From assembly GCA_016209105.1 (NCBI GenBank), contig JACQWR010000028.1:62001-126000 (forward strand): a stretch of 64,000 nt of DNA. Direction: 5' to 3'. The stretch is from Deltaproteobacteria bacterium (lineage in GTDB: Bacteria > Desulfobacterota > Syntrophia > Syntrophales > JACQWR01). The position numbers and the translations under genes were made by a program. Position 1 is the stretch's first letter, and the number at the start of each line of letters is the position of its first letter. This document shows positions 8,904 to 18,144 of this stretch, one piece after another. The notes beneath the pieces are model-generated. The model was not told where the DNA came from and made no database searches. It saw only the letters and a list, made by a program, of their open reading frames with translations.

Positions 8904-9644
8904 ATGAAACAAGGTGATCTCATTAACGTATTTCTCAGATCACTGTTTATTCAGGCCTCATTGAACTTTCGCGGTATGCAAAGTCTTGGGTTTGCCTTTG
9001 CCATAGCACCCGTCGTCAAGCGGTTTGGAAGCGATAAGCCGAGGGTGGCCGGCGTGTTGACGAGGCATCTTCAATCATTCAACACCCATCCCTATCTTGC
9101 CGGATCCATCATCGGAGCCGTGGCGCATATAGAGGAAACCCTTGATGCGGAGAATGATGATGCGGAAGCGGTTGCTCTCAAGAACGTCCTCATGGGCCCG
9201 TATGCGGCGATAGGAGACTCTTTTTTTTGGGGATCGCTGAAGCCTTTCGCCGCAATCTTCGGGGTTCTGATTGCCATGCAGGGATTCCTGGCGGCACCGG
9301 TGATTTTTCTCTTTTTATATAATCCTCCCCATCTCTGGGTCAGGTTGAAAGGTTTTATTGAGGGATACCGGAAGGGAAAACAGGGGATAGATTTCATCCG
9401 CATGCTGGATATGCCGGGTATCGCCCGAAAGCTGAGGAGCATATCCCCGGTGCTTCTCGGCATCTTGGCGGCCGTGATATCTGAAACGGCGTGCCATTCT
9501 CTGGGTTCTTTCCGTTATGATCTCCCGGCCAAACTTGCCGCGCTGATAGTTACCATTGTTCTCTTCCAGATAATAAGGAAGGGATTTTCCACTCTCGGCA
9601 TCCTTTACGGGATGTTCATACTTTTTTGTTTGATATCTCTCTGA
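8904..9644 (+). CDS. PTS mannose-family EIID subunit (orphan)
   Basis: Membrane subunit IID of the mannose/fructose/sorbose PTS family, 246 residues. The soluble N-terminal part carries FIQASLNFRGMQSLGF and HLQSFNTHPYLAGSIIGAVAHIEE, both typical of EIID. Hydrophobic segments follow at about residues 100-140, 190-210 and 215-245. ATG 8904 is chosen because the frame upstream (open to 8691) does not look like EIID. No EIIA, EIIB or EIIC lies near, so it cannot transport sugar alone. It is one base from HPr and clearly co-transcribed with it. Similar incomplete mannose-type PTS sets occur in Desulfobacterota and may be regulatory (inference). Confidence 0.85.
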   Translation: MKQGDLINVFLRSLFIQASLNFRGMQSLGFAFAIAPVVKRFGSDKPRVAGVLTRHLQSFNTHPYLAGSIIGAVAHIEETLDAENDDAEAVALKNVLMGPYAAIGDSFFWGSLKPFAAIFGVLIAMQGFLAAPVIFLFLYNPPHLWVRLKGFIEGYRKGKQGIDFIRMLDMPGIARKLRSISPVLLGILAAVISETACHSLGSFRYDLPAKLAALIVTIVLFQIIRKGFSTLGILYGMFILFCLISL

Positions 9645-9645
9645 C

Positions 9646-9915
9646 ATGGTGAAAGTTAGAACGTTTAAAATAAAAAACAAGCTGGGGATACATGCCAGAC
9701 CCGCCGCAAAACTGGCAAGCGTATCCAGCCAGTACAAATCAAAAATTTCCCTGGCCCGGGATGGTCAAAATGTGAACGGGAAGAGCGTTCTCGGCATCTT
9801 GACGCTTGCCTGTCCCTATGGAAGCAAAATTACCATAAAGGCGGAGGGCGCAGATGCCGATGAAGCAGTGGAGGCGCTGGGGAAACTTATTGAGGAAAAG
9901 TTCGGAGAGGATTGA
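9646..9915 (+). CDS. ptsH: HPr phosphocarrier protein
   Basis: Phosphocarrier between enzyme I and the EII proteins, 89 residues. The active-site histidine is in GIHARPAAK (His16). The second regulatory site is also intact: NGKSVLGIL holds Ser47, equivalent to Ser46 of Gram-positive HPr, in the setting recognised by HPr kinase. The start is one base after the EIID stop and ptsI follows 64 bp later. Both phosphorylation sites being present suggests that HPr may be controlled by an HprK-type kinase. None lies in this cluster, although an HprK/PEPCK-like protein is encoded at 44547-46319. Confidence 0.95.
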   Translation: MVKVRTFKIKNKLGIHARPAAKLASVSSQYKSKISLARDGQNVNGKSVLGILTLACPYGSKITIKAEGADADEAVEALGKLIEEKFGED

Positions 9916-9979
9916 GGACATTTTTGGCCCCGCCTTGCGGGCGACGATTTCCGGGTTCTCCCGGGTTTATGGATGAAAT

Positions 9980-11764
9980 GTGATAACGGCAGACAAAGAA
10001 AAAAAAACCATTGTATTAAAGGGAATCGGTGTCTCGCCCGGTGTAGTGACCGGGAAGGCCTACCTGTTTGACCGTCTCGAAGCCCAGATATCCTTCTATA
10101 AACTTGATGATCCAAGTCTTGTCTCCAAAGAGATAAAGCGATACAGAAATGCCCTCAGGGAATCGGAGAGGCAGTTACAGGGGGTGAAAAACAAGCTCCG
10201 TCACCTGGAAGGGGTGGAAACACTGCACATCCTCGATGTCCATATCACAATCCTCAAGGACAAAAAATTTATCAACCAGACACTCGGTCATATAAAAGAA
10301 ATGAATGTCAATGCCGAGTGGGCCGTCAGAATGACCATTGACAAGTACCGGGAAATCTTCGAGAAGATGGAAGATGAGTATCTCCGGGGACGGTTCAGCG
10401 ACATCCAGTACGTGGGACAGCGGATCCTGGGAAATCTGGCAGGAAAAAAACGCGCCCCAATTACCGAGATCGGCGAGGGGGTGATCATCATTGCCGCTGA
10501 TCTTTCTCCTGCCGATACGGCGCAGATGAAGATTGACAAGGTGCTGGCATTCGGCACGGACATCGGGGGCAAGACATCGCATACAGCCATTGTGGCCCGG
10601 TCACTGGAAATCCCGGCGGTAGTGGGGTTGGAAAGCATTACCCGCGCCGTCCATACCAACGACGATATTATCATTGACGGTTCCGCCGGCCTGGTCATCG
10701 TAAATCCCGACCCGGAAGTGTTGAGGCGGTATGAGGATAAGAGGAAGCATTTCCTGGATGCGCGGCAGATATCCCTGACGGATGCGACCCTTCCTGCCGT
10801 CACTAAAGACGGTTTCCGAGTGGAAATCGCCTGTAATATCGAGTTTGTGGAGGAGATACCCTCCGCGGTGATCCACGGTGCTGAAGGAATAGGCCTGTAC
10901 CGGACGGAATTCATCTATATTAACCGGGAGCAGCTTCCTACGGAGGAGGAACATCTGTCCTTTTACCGGCAGGTAGTCGGCGCAGCGGGGCTTTCCTGGG
11001 CAACCATCAGAACGTTTGATCTCGGGGGAGACAAGTTTTTTTCCGACCCCAAACTTGCCAAGGAGATGAATCCCCAAATGGGGTTGCGGGCGATTCGTTT
11101 TTGCCTGAAGGAAATAGAGCTCTTCAAGATCCAGTTGCGCGCCATTATCCGTGCCAGCGCTTATGGGAAGGTGAGGGTGCTTTTTCCCATGATCTCCGGT
11201 TTGGAGGAGATACGGGAGGCGAAGCGGATATTTTACGAGGTGAAAGAAGGCCTCCTGGCCGAAGGTGTGCGTCTGGGAGACAGGATGGAAATCGGCGTCA
11301 TGGTCGAAGTCCCGTCCGCGGTTGTTATTGCCGACGAATTGGCCAAAGAAGTGGATTTTTTCAGTATCGGGACCAATGACCTAATCCAGTACGCCCTTGC
11401 CATTGACCGGATCAATGATCGCGTTACCTACCTCTATGAACCCCTGCACCCGGCCGTTTTGCGACTTATCGAACGGGTGGCGAAAATCGGGCATGAGGCG
11501 GGCATCAAAGTTGCCATGTGCGGAGAAATGGCCGGTGATCCCTCCTATACCCTGATCCTGCTTGGCCTTGGACTGGACGAACTGAGCATGAATCCCCTGG
11601 CGATCCCCCGCGTTAAAAAGATTATCCGCGGTTCGAATATGGAGGAGGGCAAGGAACTCTTGAAAAAAGTCATGGCCTTCCAGCTGGCAGTGGATATCCG
11701 GCAATTCGTGGAGGGATACATGCAGGAGAGGTTCCCCGAAGAGTTTCCCGTGAACGGGCAGTAG
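9980..11764 (+). CDS. ptsI: PTS enzyme I (PEP-protein phosphotransferase)
   Basis: Takes phosphate from PEP and passes it to HPr. The 594 residues match the family (about 570-590). The phosphohistidine is His201 in GGKTSHTAIVARSLEIPAV. The C-terminal PEP-binding barrel shows RTEFIYINR, FDLGGDKF, the Arg-rich NPQMGLRAIRF and the cysteine of KVAMCGEMAGDP. The start is GTG 9980 (protein MITADKEKK); an upstream ATG is out of frame. It is the last gene of the EIID-HPr-EI set, convergent with eno. Confidence 0.96.
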   Translation: MITADKEKKTIVLKGIGVSPGVVTGKAYLFDRLEAQISFYKLDDPSLVSKEIKRYRNALRESERQLQGVKNKLRHLEGVETLHILDVHITILKDKKFINQTLGHIKEMNVNAEWAVRMTIDKYREIFEKMEDEYLRGRFSDIQYVGQRILGNLAGKKRAPITEIGEGVIIIAADLSPADTAQMKIDKVLAFGTDIGGKTSHTAIVARSLEIPAVVGLESITRAVHTNDDIIIDGSAGLVIVNPDPEVLRRYEDKRKHFLDARQISLTDATLPAVTKDGFRVEIACNIEFVEEIPSAVIHGAEGIGLYRTEFIYINREQLPTEEEHLSFYRQVVGAAGLSWATIRTFDLGGDKFFSDPKLAKEMNPQMGLRAIRFCLKEIELFKIQLRAIIRASAYGKVRVLFPMISGLEEIREAKRIFYEVKEGLLAEGVRLGDRMEIGVMVEVPSAVVIADELAKEVDFFSIGTNDLIQYALAIDRINDRVTYLYEPLHPAVLRLIERVAKIGHEAGIKVAMCGEMAGDPSYTLILLGLGLDELSMNPLAIPRVKKIIRGSNMEEGKELLKKVMAFQLAVDIRQFVEGYMQERFPEEFPVNGQ

Positions 11765-11841
11765 GGGACGGCAGTCCTCCTCCGCAAGATTAACGACTCC
11801 GCAAAAAAGAAACCCCTCGTCCCGTTTCCCCAACAACCGCT

Positions 11842-13152
<1,311 letters not shown>

Positions 13153-13223
13153 TTAAGGTCTTGCTTTTCTCTTATATCAAGCGGCCGCAATTTTCAAGAT
13201 GAATTCGGAGTTCCGCAAAGACC

Positions 13224-13252
13224 TTGATAAGCGCGGGGGACTCAGGTAAGAT
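13224..13252 (+). promoter_or_regulatory. Sigma70-type promoter for smpB
   Basis: TTGATA (13224-13229), a 17-nt spacer and TAAGAT (13247-13252), each five of six to consensus. The smpB start is about 70 bp downstream. Confidence 0.6.
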
Positions 13253-13320
13253 CACGGCATAGGCATACGGCGGGGACTTAGAATCATTCAAACCCTGTTG
13301 CCAATCGGAGAGTGGCGGGC

Positions 13321-13797
13321 ATGGCGAAAAAGGAAACGGGAGAAAAGATCATTTGCCAGAACAAGACGGCGCGGGTGAACTATTTCATAGACGACACTTA
13401 CGAGGCGGGCATTGTCCTGGTTGGCACGGAGGTGAAGTCGCTTCGCGCCGGCAATGCCAATCTCAAGGACAGCTATGCCCGTATCGAGGATGGCGAGGTA
13501 TACCTCCATGACATGCATATCAGTCCCTATTCCCACGGCAACCGCGCCAATCACGAGCCGCGCCGGGTCAGGAAGCTATTGCTCCACGGCAGGGAGATCA
13601 AGAAGCTCTATGGCAAGTCTCGGGAGAAGGGCCTGACCCTGGTTCCGCTCAAGGCCTATTTCAAAAACGGGAAGGTGAAGGTGGCGTTCGGTGTGGGCAG
13701 GGGCAAAAAGCTCTATGACAAGCGCGAGGATATCAAGGTCCGGGAGGACAGGCGGGAAATGGAGCGGGGCTTGAGGAGGAAAAACCGCGACGGATAA
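13321..13797 (+). CDS. smpB: SsrA-binding protein SmpB
   Basis: Binds tmRNA and brings it to stalled ribosomes for trans-translation. The 158 residues begin [31 protein letters not shown]-type beta-barrel sequence, with [21 protein letters not shown], then [22 protein letters not shown] and the basic C-terminal tail ([23 protein letters not shown]), which enters the ribosome. ATG 13321 lies eight bases after GGAGAG; a GTG at 13312 would abut that site. The tmRNA gene is not in the gap after it. Confidence 0.97.
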   Translation: MAKKETGEKIICQNKTARVNYFIDDTYEAGIVLVGTEVKSLRAGNANLKDSYARIEDGEVYLHDMHISPYSHGNRANHEPRRVRKLLLHGREIKKLYGKSREKGLTLVPLKAYFKNGKVKVAFGVGRGKKLYDKREDIKVREDRREMERGLRRKNRDG

Positions 13798-13849
13798 CGG
13801 GCGGAATTATGCCGGGAGAATATTTTTATCGTAACCGTAAACACTCACC

Positions 13850-13879
13850 CTCTGATCCCGCCTGGAAGCGGGATCAGAG
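13850..13879. terminator. Perfect hairpin between convergent smpB and tctC
   Basis: CTCTGATCCCGC (13850-13861) and GCGGGATCAGAG (13868-13879) form a 12-bp perfect stem around a 6-nt loop. No T-run follows on either strand. A weaker ATCCC/GGGAT hairpin followed by TTATTTT at about 13905-13932 could complete termination of smpB. Its place between convergent genes suggests a two-way terminator. Confidence 0.5.
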
Positions 13880-13924
13880 GAGCGAATATGCATAGGTGTT
13901 TCCTTATCCCCGTTTTAAGCGGGA

Positions 13925-14914
13925 TTATTTTATCAAGGTTAACCCGCCGATAATATCTTTGTATTTATCCATTCTTCCCATCGTAGCGGCAATGGGTGCG
14001 TCCAGTTTCTTTTTCCCGATCAACGGGGATGCAGGATAACCGAGCTTTTCCATCTTGGCGATCCACTCCGGATCTTTGGTAACCTTGACAAAGGTCTCTT
14101 CCCACATGCGTTGCACATCCGACGGCATGCCTGGGGGGCCGGCCATTGTATGGGGATGATCCATGACAAGCTCATCAACGGTGATCCCCAGTTCTTTGCC
14201 GCTCGGCACATTCAGCCCCGGGACTTTTGAACTCACGAGCAGGGGGATCATTTTGTCTTCCGAGGTTTTTACCTGCCGCATCCCGGAGGACCAGCTGAGA
14301 GACAGGGCATCGAGGTCTCCCCGGAGGCTCGCCATGACGGCCTCACCGGTTCCGCCGTAACGCACGAATACCGGCATAGCGCCAAGGCTGTGCGCCACCA
14401 CCGCGCTCCGGAATATCGTGGCATCGTCCTGGCCCGCGAACCTGACGGTTTTCCCTTTCAGATCCCGGGGATGCTTGAAGCCCGTCTTTGGCCCTACCAC
14501 CAGCATGTCCGCCAGATTGTCCAGTTGCGCCAGCCAGGTAAGCTTGCGGACATTAAGCCAGTCCGGCTTTCCGCCATATTCCATGACGGCAAGGCTCACC
14601 GGGTCGAAAATGCTGATCGTGTAACCATCCGGTTTGGCTTTGGCCAGTTCCCTCGTACCGATCCTTGTTCCGCCTCCGGGAACGTTTTTTATGATCACGC
14701 TCGCCCGTTTTGGCAGATATTTCTCGATGAAAGGGGCGGTCACCCGCGCGACAAGATCGAATCCCCCTCCCGGATTGTACGCCACCACAATGGTTATGTT
14801 CCGTTCCGGCCACGGGGCGGCGCTTACCCCCTGCGGGGAGGATACCACCGCCAGAGAGAGTGCAAGAACGGCGGCTAAAAAGAGCATTTTCCCTTTTCCT
14901 GTCAATTTTTCCAT
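13925..14914 (-). CDS. tctC: Tripartite tricarboxylate transporter substrate-binding protein
   Basis: Periplasmic solute receptor of a TTT (Tct) secondary transporter for carboxylates. The 329 residues begin with a signal peptide (KMLFLAAVLALSLAVV, cleavage probably after GVSA) followed by WPERNITIVVAYNPGGGFD, the family start. It also shows IIKNVPGGGTRIG and the C-terminal VQRMWEETFVKVTKDPEW. AGGAGG lies seven bases before ATG 14914. It follows the fused TctA-TctB gene by 35 bp in the same direction. The substrate cannot be read from sequence; many TctC paralogues bind di- or tricarboxylates or aromatic acids. Confidence 0.92.
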   Translation of the reverse strand: MEKLTGKGKMLFLAAVLALSLAVVSSPQGVSAAPWPERNITIVVAYNPGGGFDLVARVTAPFIEKYLPKRASVIIKNVPGGGTRIGTRELAKAKPDGYTISIFDPVSLAVMEYGGKPDWLNVRKLTWLAQLDNLADMLVVGPKTGFKHPRDLKGKTVRFAGQDDATIFRSAVVAHSLGAMPVFVRYGGTGEAVMASLRGDLDALSLSWSSGMRQVKTSEDKMIPLLVSSKVPGLNVPSGKELGITVDELVMDHPHTMAGPPGMPSDVQRMWEETFVKVTKDPEWIAKMEKLGYPASPLIGKKKLDAPIAATMGRMDKYKDIIGGLTLIK

Positions 14915-14949
14915 CGGAGCCCTCCTTGTTATTCGTTTCATCCTCTGGC

Positions 14950-16935
14950 TTACATGCCCGTCAGCAGTCCCAACGGGAGCAGGATGTGGACCACTTTTGC
15001 CAGCAGCCATACCCCCAGTCCCGTGAGCAACCCAGCCAGGATTGTCCATCCCCGTTTCCGACGGCCGCCGGCAATCATGAGCACCCCCATGACATAAAGC
15101 ACGCTTGCCATGAGAAAACCCAGGACATAGATCGCCAGCACATAACCGGACAGGGTTATGAGCGACCATTGCCAGGAAAGACTGTCCCCGAAGAAGGCGA
15201 AGGGAGAAGCGGCGGGAGGAGCTTCCCCCCAGCCGCGGGCCTTGATAACACGGGAGATAATAATCGCTAAGCGCCAGATTGCAAATCCGAGCCCCAGCGA
15301 GGAGGCCAGATCGGGGAACAGACGGACAAGGGGACGGTACTGTTGCGCGGTGATCAGAAAAACGGCAAAGACGAGCACGAGGAGCACGAGGAGAATGAAT
15401 TCTCCTTTGTAGCTGCGAGCTGTTTCTTCCTCGTCCAGGGCCTGCGCTATGAACCCGCGGGGGCCTTTCCGGTAACGGTGGTAAATATGAATCAGGTACG
15501 GCCCGATCAGGAAGAGAATGGTTATGAGAAACATGCCGACCGCCATGGGACGGGTGACGAACACGGCGTATGAACCCAGGCTTTCCCCCAGGGCGCGGTG
15601 AAAGTTCGCTTCCAGGATGGGGCCCAGAATGAGTCCCAGGACCATGCATACCACCGGATACCCTATTTTCCCCAGGACGTGGGCAAACAAACCGAAGATG
15701 AGCGCCAGGAGGATATCGAATCCGCTGTTTTGGGTGGCGTATGCCCCCAGAAAAACGAGGACGGTCAGAACGGGCGCCATCAGGGTACTGGGGACATAGG
15801 CGATGCGGCAGAGCTGCTTCCCGATCAGCACCCCGGTGACAAGAAAGGTGGCTTGCGCCAGAAGAAGCCCCGCGAAGACGGTATAGGGCAGCGTTCCGGA
15901 CAGGAGAAACTTCGGCCCCGGCTCGATACCCTGCATGATTAATGCGGCCATGAGGATTGCCCCGGTCACGGATCCCGGGACCCCCAGGGTGAACGTGGGA
16001 ATCAGGTCGCCCACGACGCAGGCGCCCTTGCCCACCTCGGCGGCAACAACTCCGGCAGGAGAACCCTTGCCGAACTGAGATGCTTCCCGGGAATATTTTT
16101 TTTCTGTAAGGTATGAAGCAATGCCGGCAAGCGCCACGCCAAGGGCGGGAAGAATGCCGATGAAGGCGCCCACGACACCGGAGCGAAGGAGCGTGAGCGG
16201 GCGGCGCAGGGGCGCGAGAAAACCCCGGAAAACGCTGTCCCTGACCTCCGTACACTTCGCCACGGTGCCGCCTGCCTCAAGCATTTCGATTACCTGGGGA
16301 ATGGCGAAAATCCCCAGCGTGGAGACTACGATGGGGATGCCGGCTTCCAGCATGGGAATTCCAAAAGTGAACCGGTAGGTTGTCCCCAGCACTTCATCCT
16401 GCCCTACGGCGGACAGGGCGAGTCCCGTGCAGGCCATGATCAGGCCTTTCAATGTCTCCCCCTTTGCCGCAACGGATACGAGTCCCAGGGCCATGAAGAC
16501 GAGCGCGAAGTATTCCGGGGCGCCGAATGCAAGCGCCAGCTTGGTAATCGGATTGACCAGGAGGGCGAGCATGAGCCAGACCGCCACGCCGCCGAGGAAT
16601 GAGCTGAAGGTGGCGATGCCGAGGGCCTCGCCTCCCCTGCCTTGCTGGGCCATAGGATGTCCGTCCCAACAGGTGGCCACCGTACCCGGACCGCCGGGAA
16701 CATTCAGCAGGATGGACGTTATGGAATCGCCGTAATTGCATGCCGCATGGATGGCACAGAGCATGATGATCGCAGCGGCGGGCTCCATCCCGAACGTGAA
16801 GGGCAGCATGAGGGCAACGCCAAAGTTAGCACCCAGGGCGGGAAGAACACCGATAACGAGACCGATTACCGATCCCAGGAGAAGCCAGAGGATATTCATT
16901 CCGCTCAGAGCATTCGTGAAGCCCTCGATCCACAT
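14950..16935 (-). CDS. Fused TctA-TctB membrane subunits of a tripartite tricarboxylate transporter
   Basis: Membrane part of a TTT importer, 661 residues, where separate TctA (about 500) and TctB (about 150) are usual. Residues 1 to about 490 are TctA: GVLPALGANFGVALMLPF, YGDSITSILLNVPGGPGTVATCWDGHPMAQQG, and the second repeat GILPALGVALAGIASY...FTLGVPGSVTGAILMAAL. After a charged linker (HRYRKGPRGFIAQALDEEETARSYKG, split here only by function) four more helices follow, ending GWTILAGLLTGLGVWLLAKVVHILLPLG, which is TctB-like. ATG 16935 is chosen because GGAGAG lies six bases before it; an earlier in-frame ATG would add 11 unusual residues. It is co-transcribed with tctC. Confidence 0.88.
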   Translation of the reverse strand: MWIEGFTNALSGMNILWLLLGSVIGLVIGVLPALGANFGVALMLPFTFGMEPAAAIIMLCAIHAACNYGDSITSILLNVPGGPGTVATCWDGHPMAQQGRGGEALGIATFSSFLGGVAVWLMLALLVNPITKLALAFGAPEYFALVFMALGLVSVAAKGETLKGLIMACTGLALSAVGQDEVLGTTYRFTFGIPMLEAGIPIVVSTLGIFAIPQVIEMLEAGGTVAKCTEVRDSVFRGFLAPLRRPLTLLRSGVVGAFIGILPALGVALAGIASYLTEKKYSREASQFGKGSPAGVVAAEVGKGACVVGDLIPTFTLGVPGSVTGAILMAALIMQGIEPGPKFLLSGTLPYTVFAGLLLAQATFLVTGVLIGKQLCRIAYVPSTLMAPVLTVLVFLGAYATQNSGFDILLALIFGLFAHVLGKIGYPVVCMVLGLILGPILEANFHRALGESLGSYAVFVTRPMAVGMFLITILFLIGPYLIHIYHRYRKGPRGFIAQALDEEETARSYKGEFILLVLLVLVFAVFLITAQQYRPLVRLFPDLASSLGLGFAIWRLAIIISRVIKARGWGEAPPAASPFAFFGDSLSWQWSLITLSGYVLAIYVLGFLMASVLYVMGVLMIAGGRRKRGWTILAGLLTGLGVWLLAKVVHILLPLGLLTGM

Positions 16936-16968
16936 ACCGTTCTCTCCATTTCCGGGGAACTTCGGCAA

Positions 16969-16980
16969 TTTCTTAAGAAA
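16969..16980. promoter_or_regulatory. Palindrome TTTCTTAAGAAA upstream of tctAB
   Basis: A perfect 12-bp palindrome 34 bp upstream of the tctAB start. The same 12 bases recur at 28558-28569 ahead of the porin gene, and a related CTTAAG-centred sequence is at 17367-17380. It may be an operator for a dimeric regulator; no regulator is identified. Confidence 0.35.
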
Positions 16981-17053
16981 CGATTATGGGGCGCAAGTAT
17001 ATGGAAACGATTTCAGTGTGTCAAGAAAAGTTCCGATTTTGTCAAGCAAATTT

Positions 17054-17331
17054 AGGAATGTCCTATTTTTCCCAAAATAGAAATGTCTTATTTGGTTACC
17101 CTACAGATGTCCCTTGTTGAGGAGCCGTGTTCCGGATCCGCCATCTTCTTTTCCAAGGATGATCCTTTGAAGGTTTCTGTGGCCGGTTGTACAATCTCTG
17201 ATCCGTTTTAGAAACCACCTCCTTCCTCGGCCTTTCGGTGATCTCTTTGTGCTTCAGGGCCACACCTTTCGTCAGGGGAAATTATAACCTTGCAATAGGA
17301 CATTTCTCCTTTGGTGATTTAGGACATTCTC
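17054..17331. mobile_element. Internally deleted insertion sequence with both inverted ends
   Basis: The left end (GAATGTCCTA...AGAAATGTCTTATT, 17056-17092) matches the reverse complement of the right end (17294-17330; GAATGTCCTA...AGAAATGTCCTATT). The imperfect terminal repeats are about 38-40 bp, each with two ATGTC blocks. Only about 200 bp lies between them, carrying the 3' tail of a transposase. The element has lost most of its transposase gene and cannot move by itself. Repeated GACATT blocks in long ends recall IS21- or ISNCY-type elements; the family is not certain. Confidence 0.7.
17096..17275 (-). pseudogene. Transposase C-terminal remnant
   Basis: Reading the - strand from about 17275 to the TAA at 17096-17098 gives about 60 codons including LTKGVALKHKEITERP and a C-terminal KPSKDHPWKRRW. 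The proline-rich DHPW-(R/K)RR tail is common at the end of ISNCY/IS481-like DDE transposases. An in-frame stop lies just upstream, so the N-terminal and catalytic parts are gone. It is enclosed by the inverted ends described for the element. Confidence 0.6.
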
Positions 17332-17388
17332 ATTTTGGCGGAACAGAAATAATGACCGGGCATAATTTTTCCTTAAGAAAGAAAAATC

Positions 17389-17522
17389 TTGACACGCCGG
17401 AAGGGATTTGTTAAGCCGAGGCAGCCGCTTGGATCCGGGCGCGGACTGAGACTGGGGATAAGTGGATGTAAATTATCGCGAATGTACATCAAGCCTCTCG
17501 TCTTTGATTGAGAGGCTTTTTT
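17389..17522 (+). ncRNA. Second copy of the panC promoter/leader/terminator
   Basis: Very similar to the leader of panC (30134-30269). Promoter: TTGACA 17389-17394, 17-nt spacer, TAAGCC 17412-17417. Then come the shared block CCGCTTGGATCCGGGCGCGG, a helix GATGTA/TACATC (17465-17470 with 17485-17490), and the terminator GCCTCTC/GAGAGGC with a T-run (17491-17522). Similarity continues past the terminator into a short frame, MGIRQQVLHFNE and stop (from 17537), that resembles the start of PanC (MRIIQNVKEM). No panC body follows. It is either a dead duplicate of the panC leader or a free-standing terminated RNA of about 100 nt. Confidence 0.6.
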
Positions 17523-17635
17523 ATGGGTTTCGCCGGAATGGGGATCAGACAGCAGGTCTTACATTTTAACGAATAGTGTTTCCGGGCCGTACCCCGATGC
17601 ATGCAATGGAGGAGGGCCCTTCTTCGGTAAGCTTC

Positions 17636-18096
17636 ATGCAGGGAATAATAGATTTTCATACCCATGCATTCCCCGATGCGCTGGCCGACGGCGCAGTAAA
17701 GGTACTGCAACAAAAGGGAGGCATTGCCGTCCATCTTGGTGGACGGATTTCATCCCTCCTGGAATCTATGGACAGGCTCGGTGTGGAAAAAAGCGTCGTC
17801 TGTTCCATTGCCACCAAGCCATCTCAATTTGAACCGATCCTGGCTTGGAGCAAAAAAATCAGGTCGGAGCGGATCATCCCGTTCCCCTCCCTCCCTCCTA
17901 CCGACTGGGAAAACAAGCGGCACGGGAACTGATTCTGAATCACTCCAGCCGGTATGTCCTGTTCGGCACGGATTCTCCCTGGTGCGATCAGGAACATGTT
18001 TTGTGCCTTCTCAGAAGCCTCGAACGGGGACAGGAACGGGAAGAGATGATTTTACGGCAGAACGCACTGGACCTCTTGGGAGCCACCGGGGATTGA
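17636..18096 (+). pseudogene. Amidohydrolase pseudogene (internal deletion and frameshift)
   Basis: The N-terminal part (ATG 17636; GIIDFHTHAFPDALADGAV) has the HxH metal motif of the amidohydrolase-2 family and continues to RIIPFPSLPP. Reading then shifts frame near 17890-17900 and resumes with ARELILNHSSRYVLFGTDSPWCDQEH, the family's C-terminal aspartate motif, ending at the TGA near 18096. Intact homologues are about 260-280 residues. Here only about 150 remain, so roughly the middle 110-130 residues, including the inner metal histidines, are deleted at a C/T-rich junction (CCCTCCCTCCCTCC). It cannot be functional. It may once have been the first gene of the ior operon that follows. Confidence 0.75.
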
Positions 18097-18144
18097 TAAT
18101 ATTTGTACCGTAAATAATTTCTGACTTGCTAAAGGAATAGAAAC

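Noticed and set aside
13798-13924. tmRNA gene next to smpB
   Set aside because: The 127-bp gap contains only hairpins; it is too short for ssrA and no tag frame or tRNA-like ends are present.
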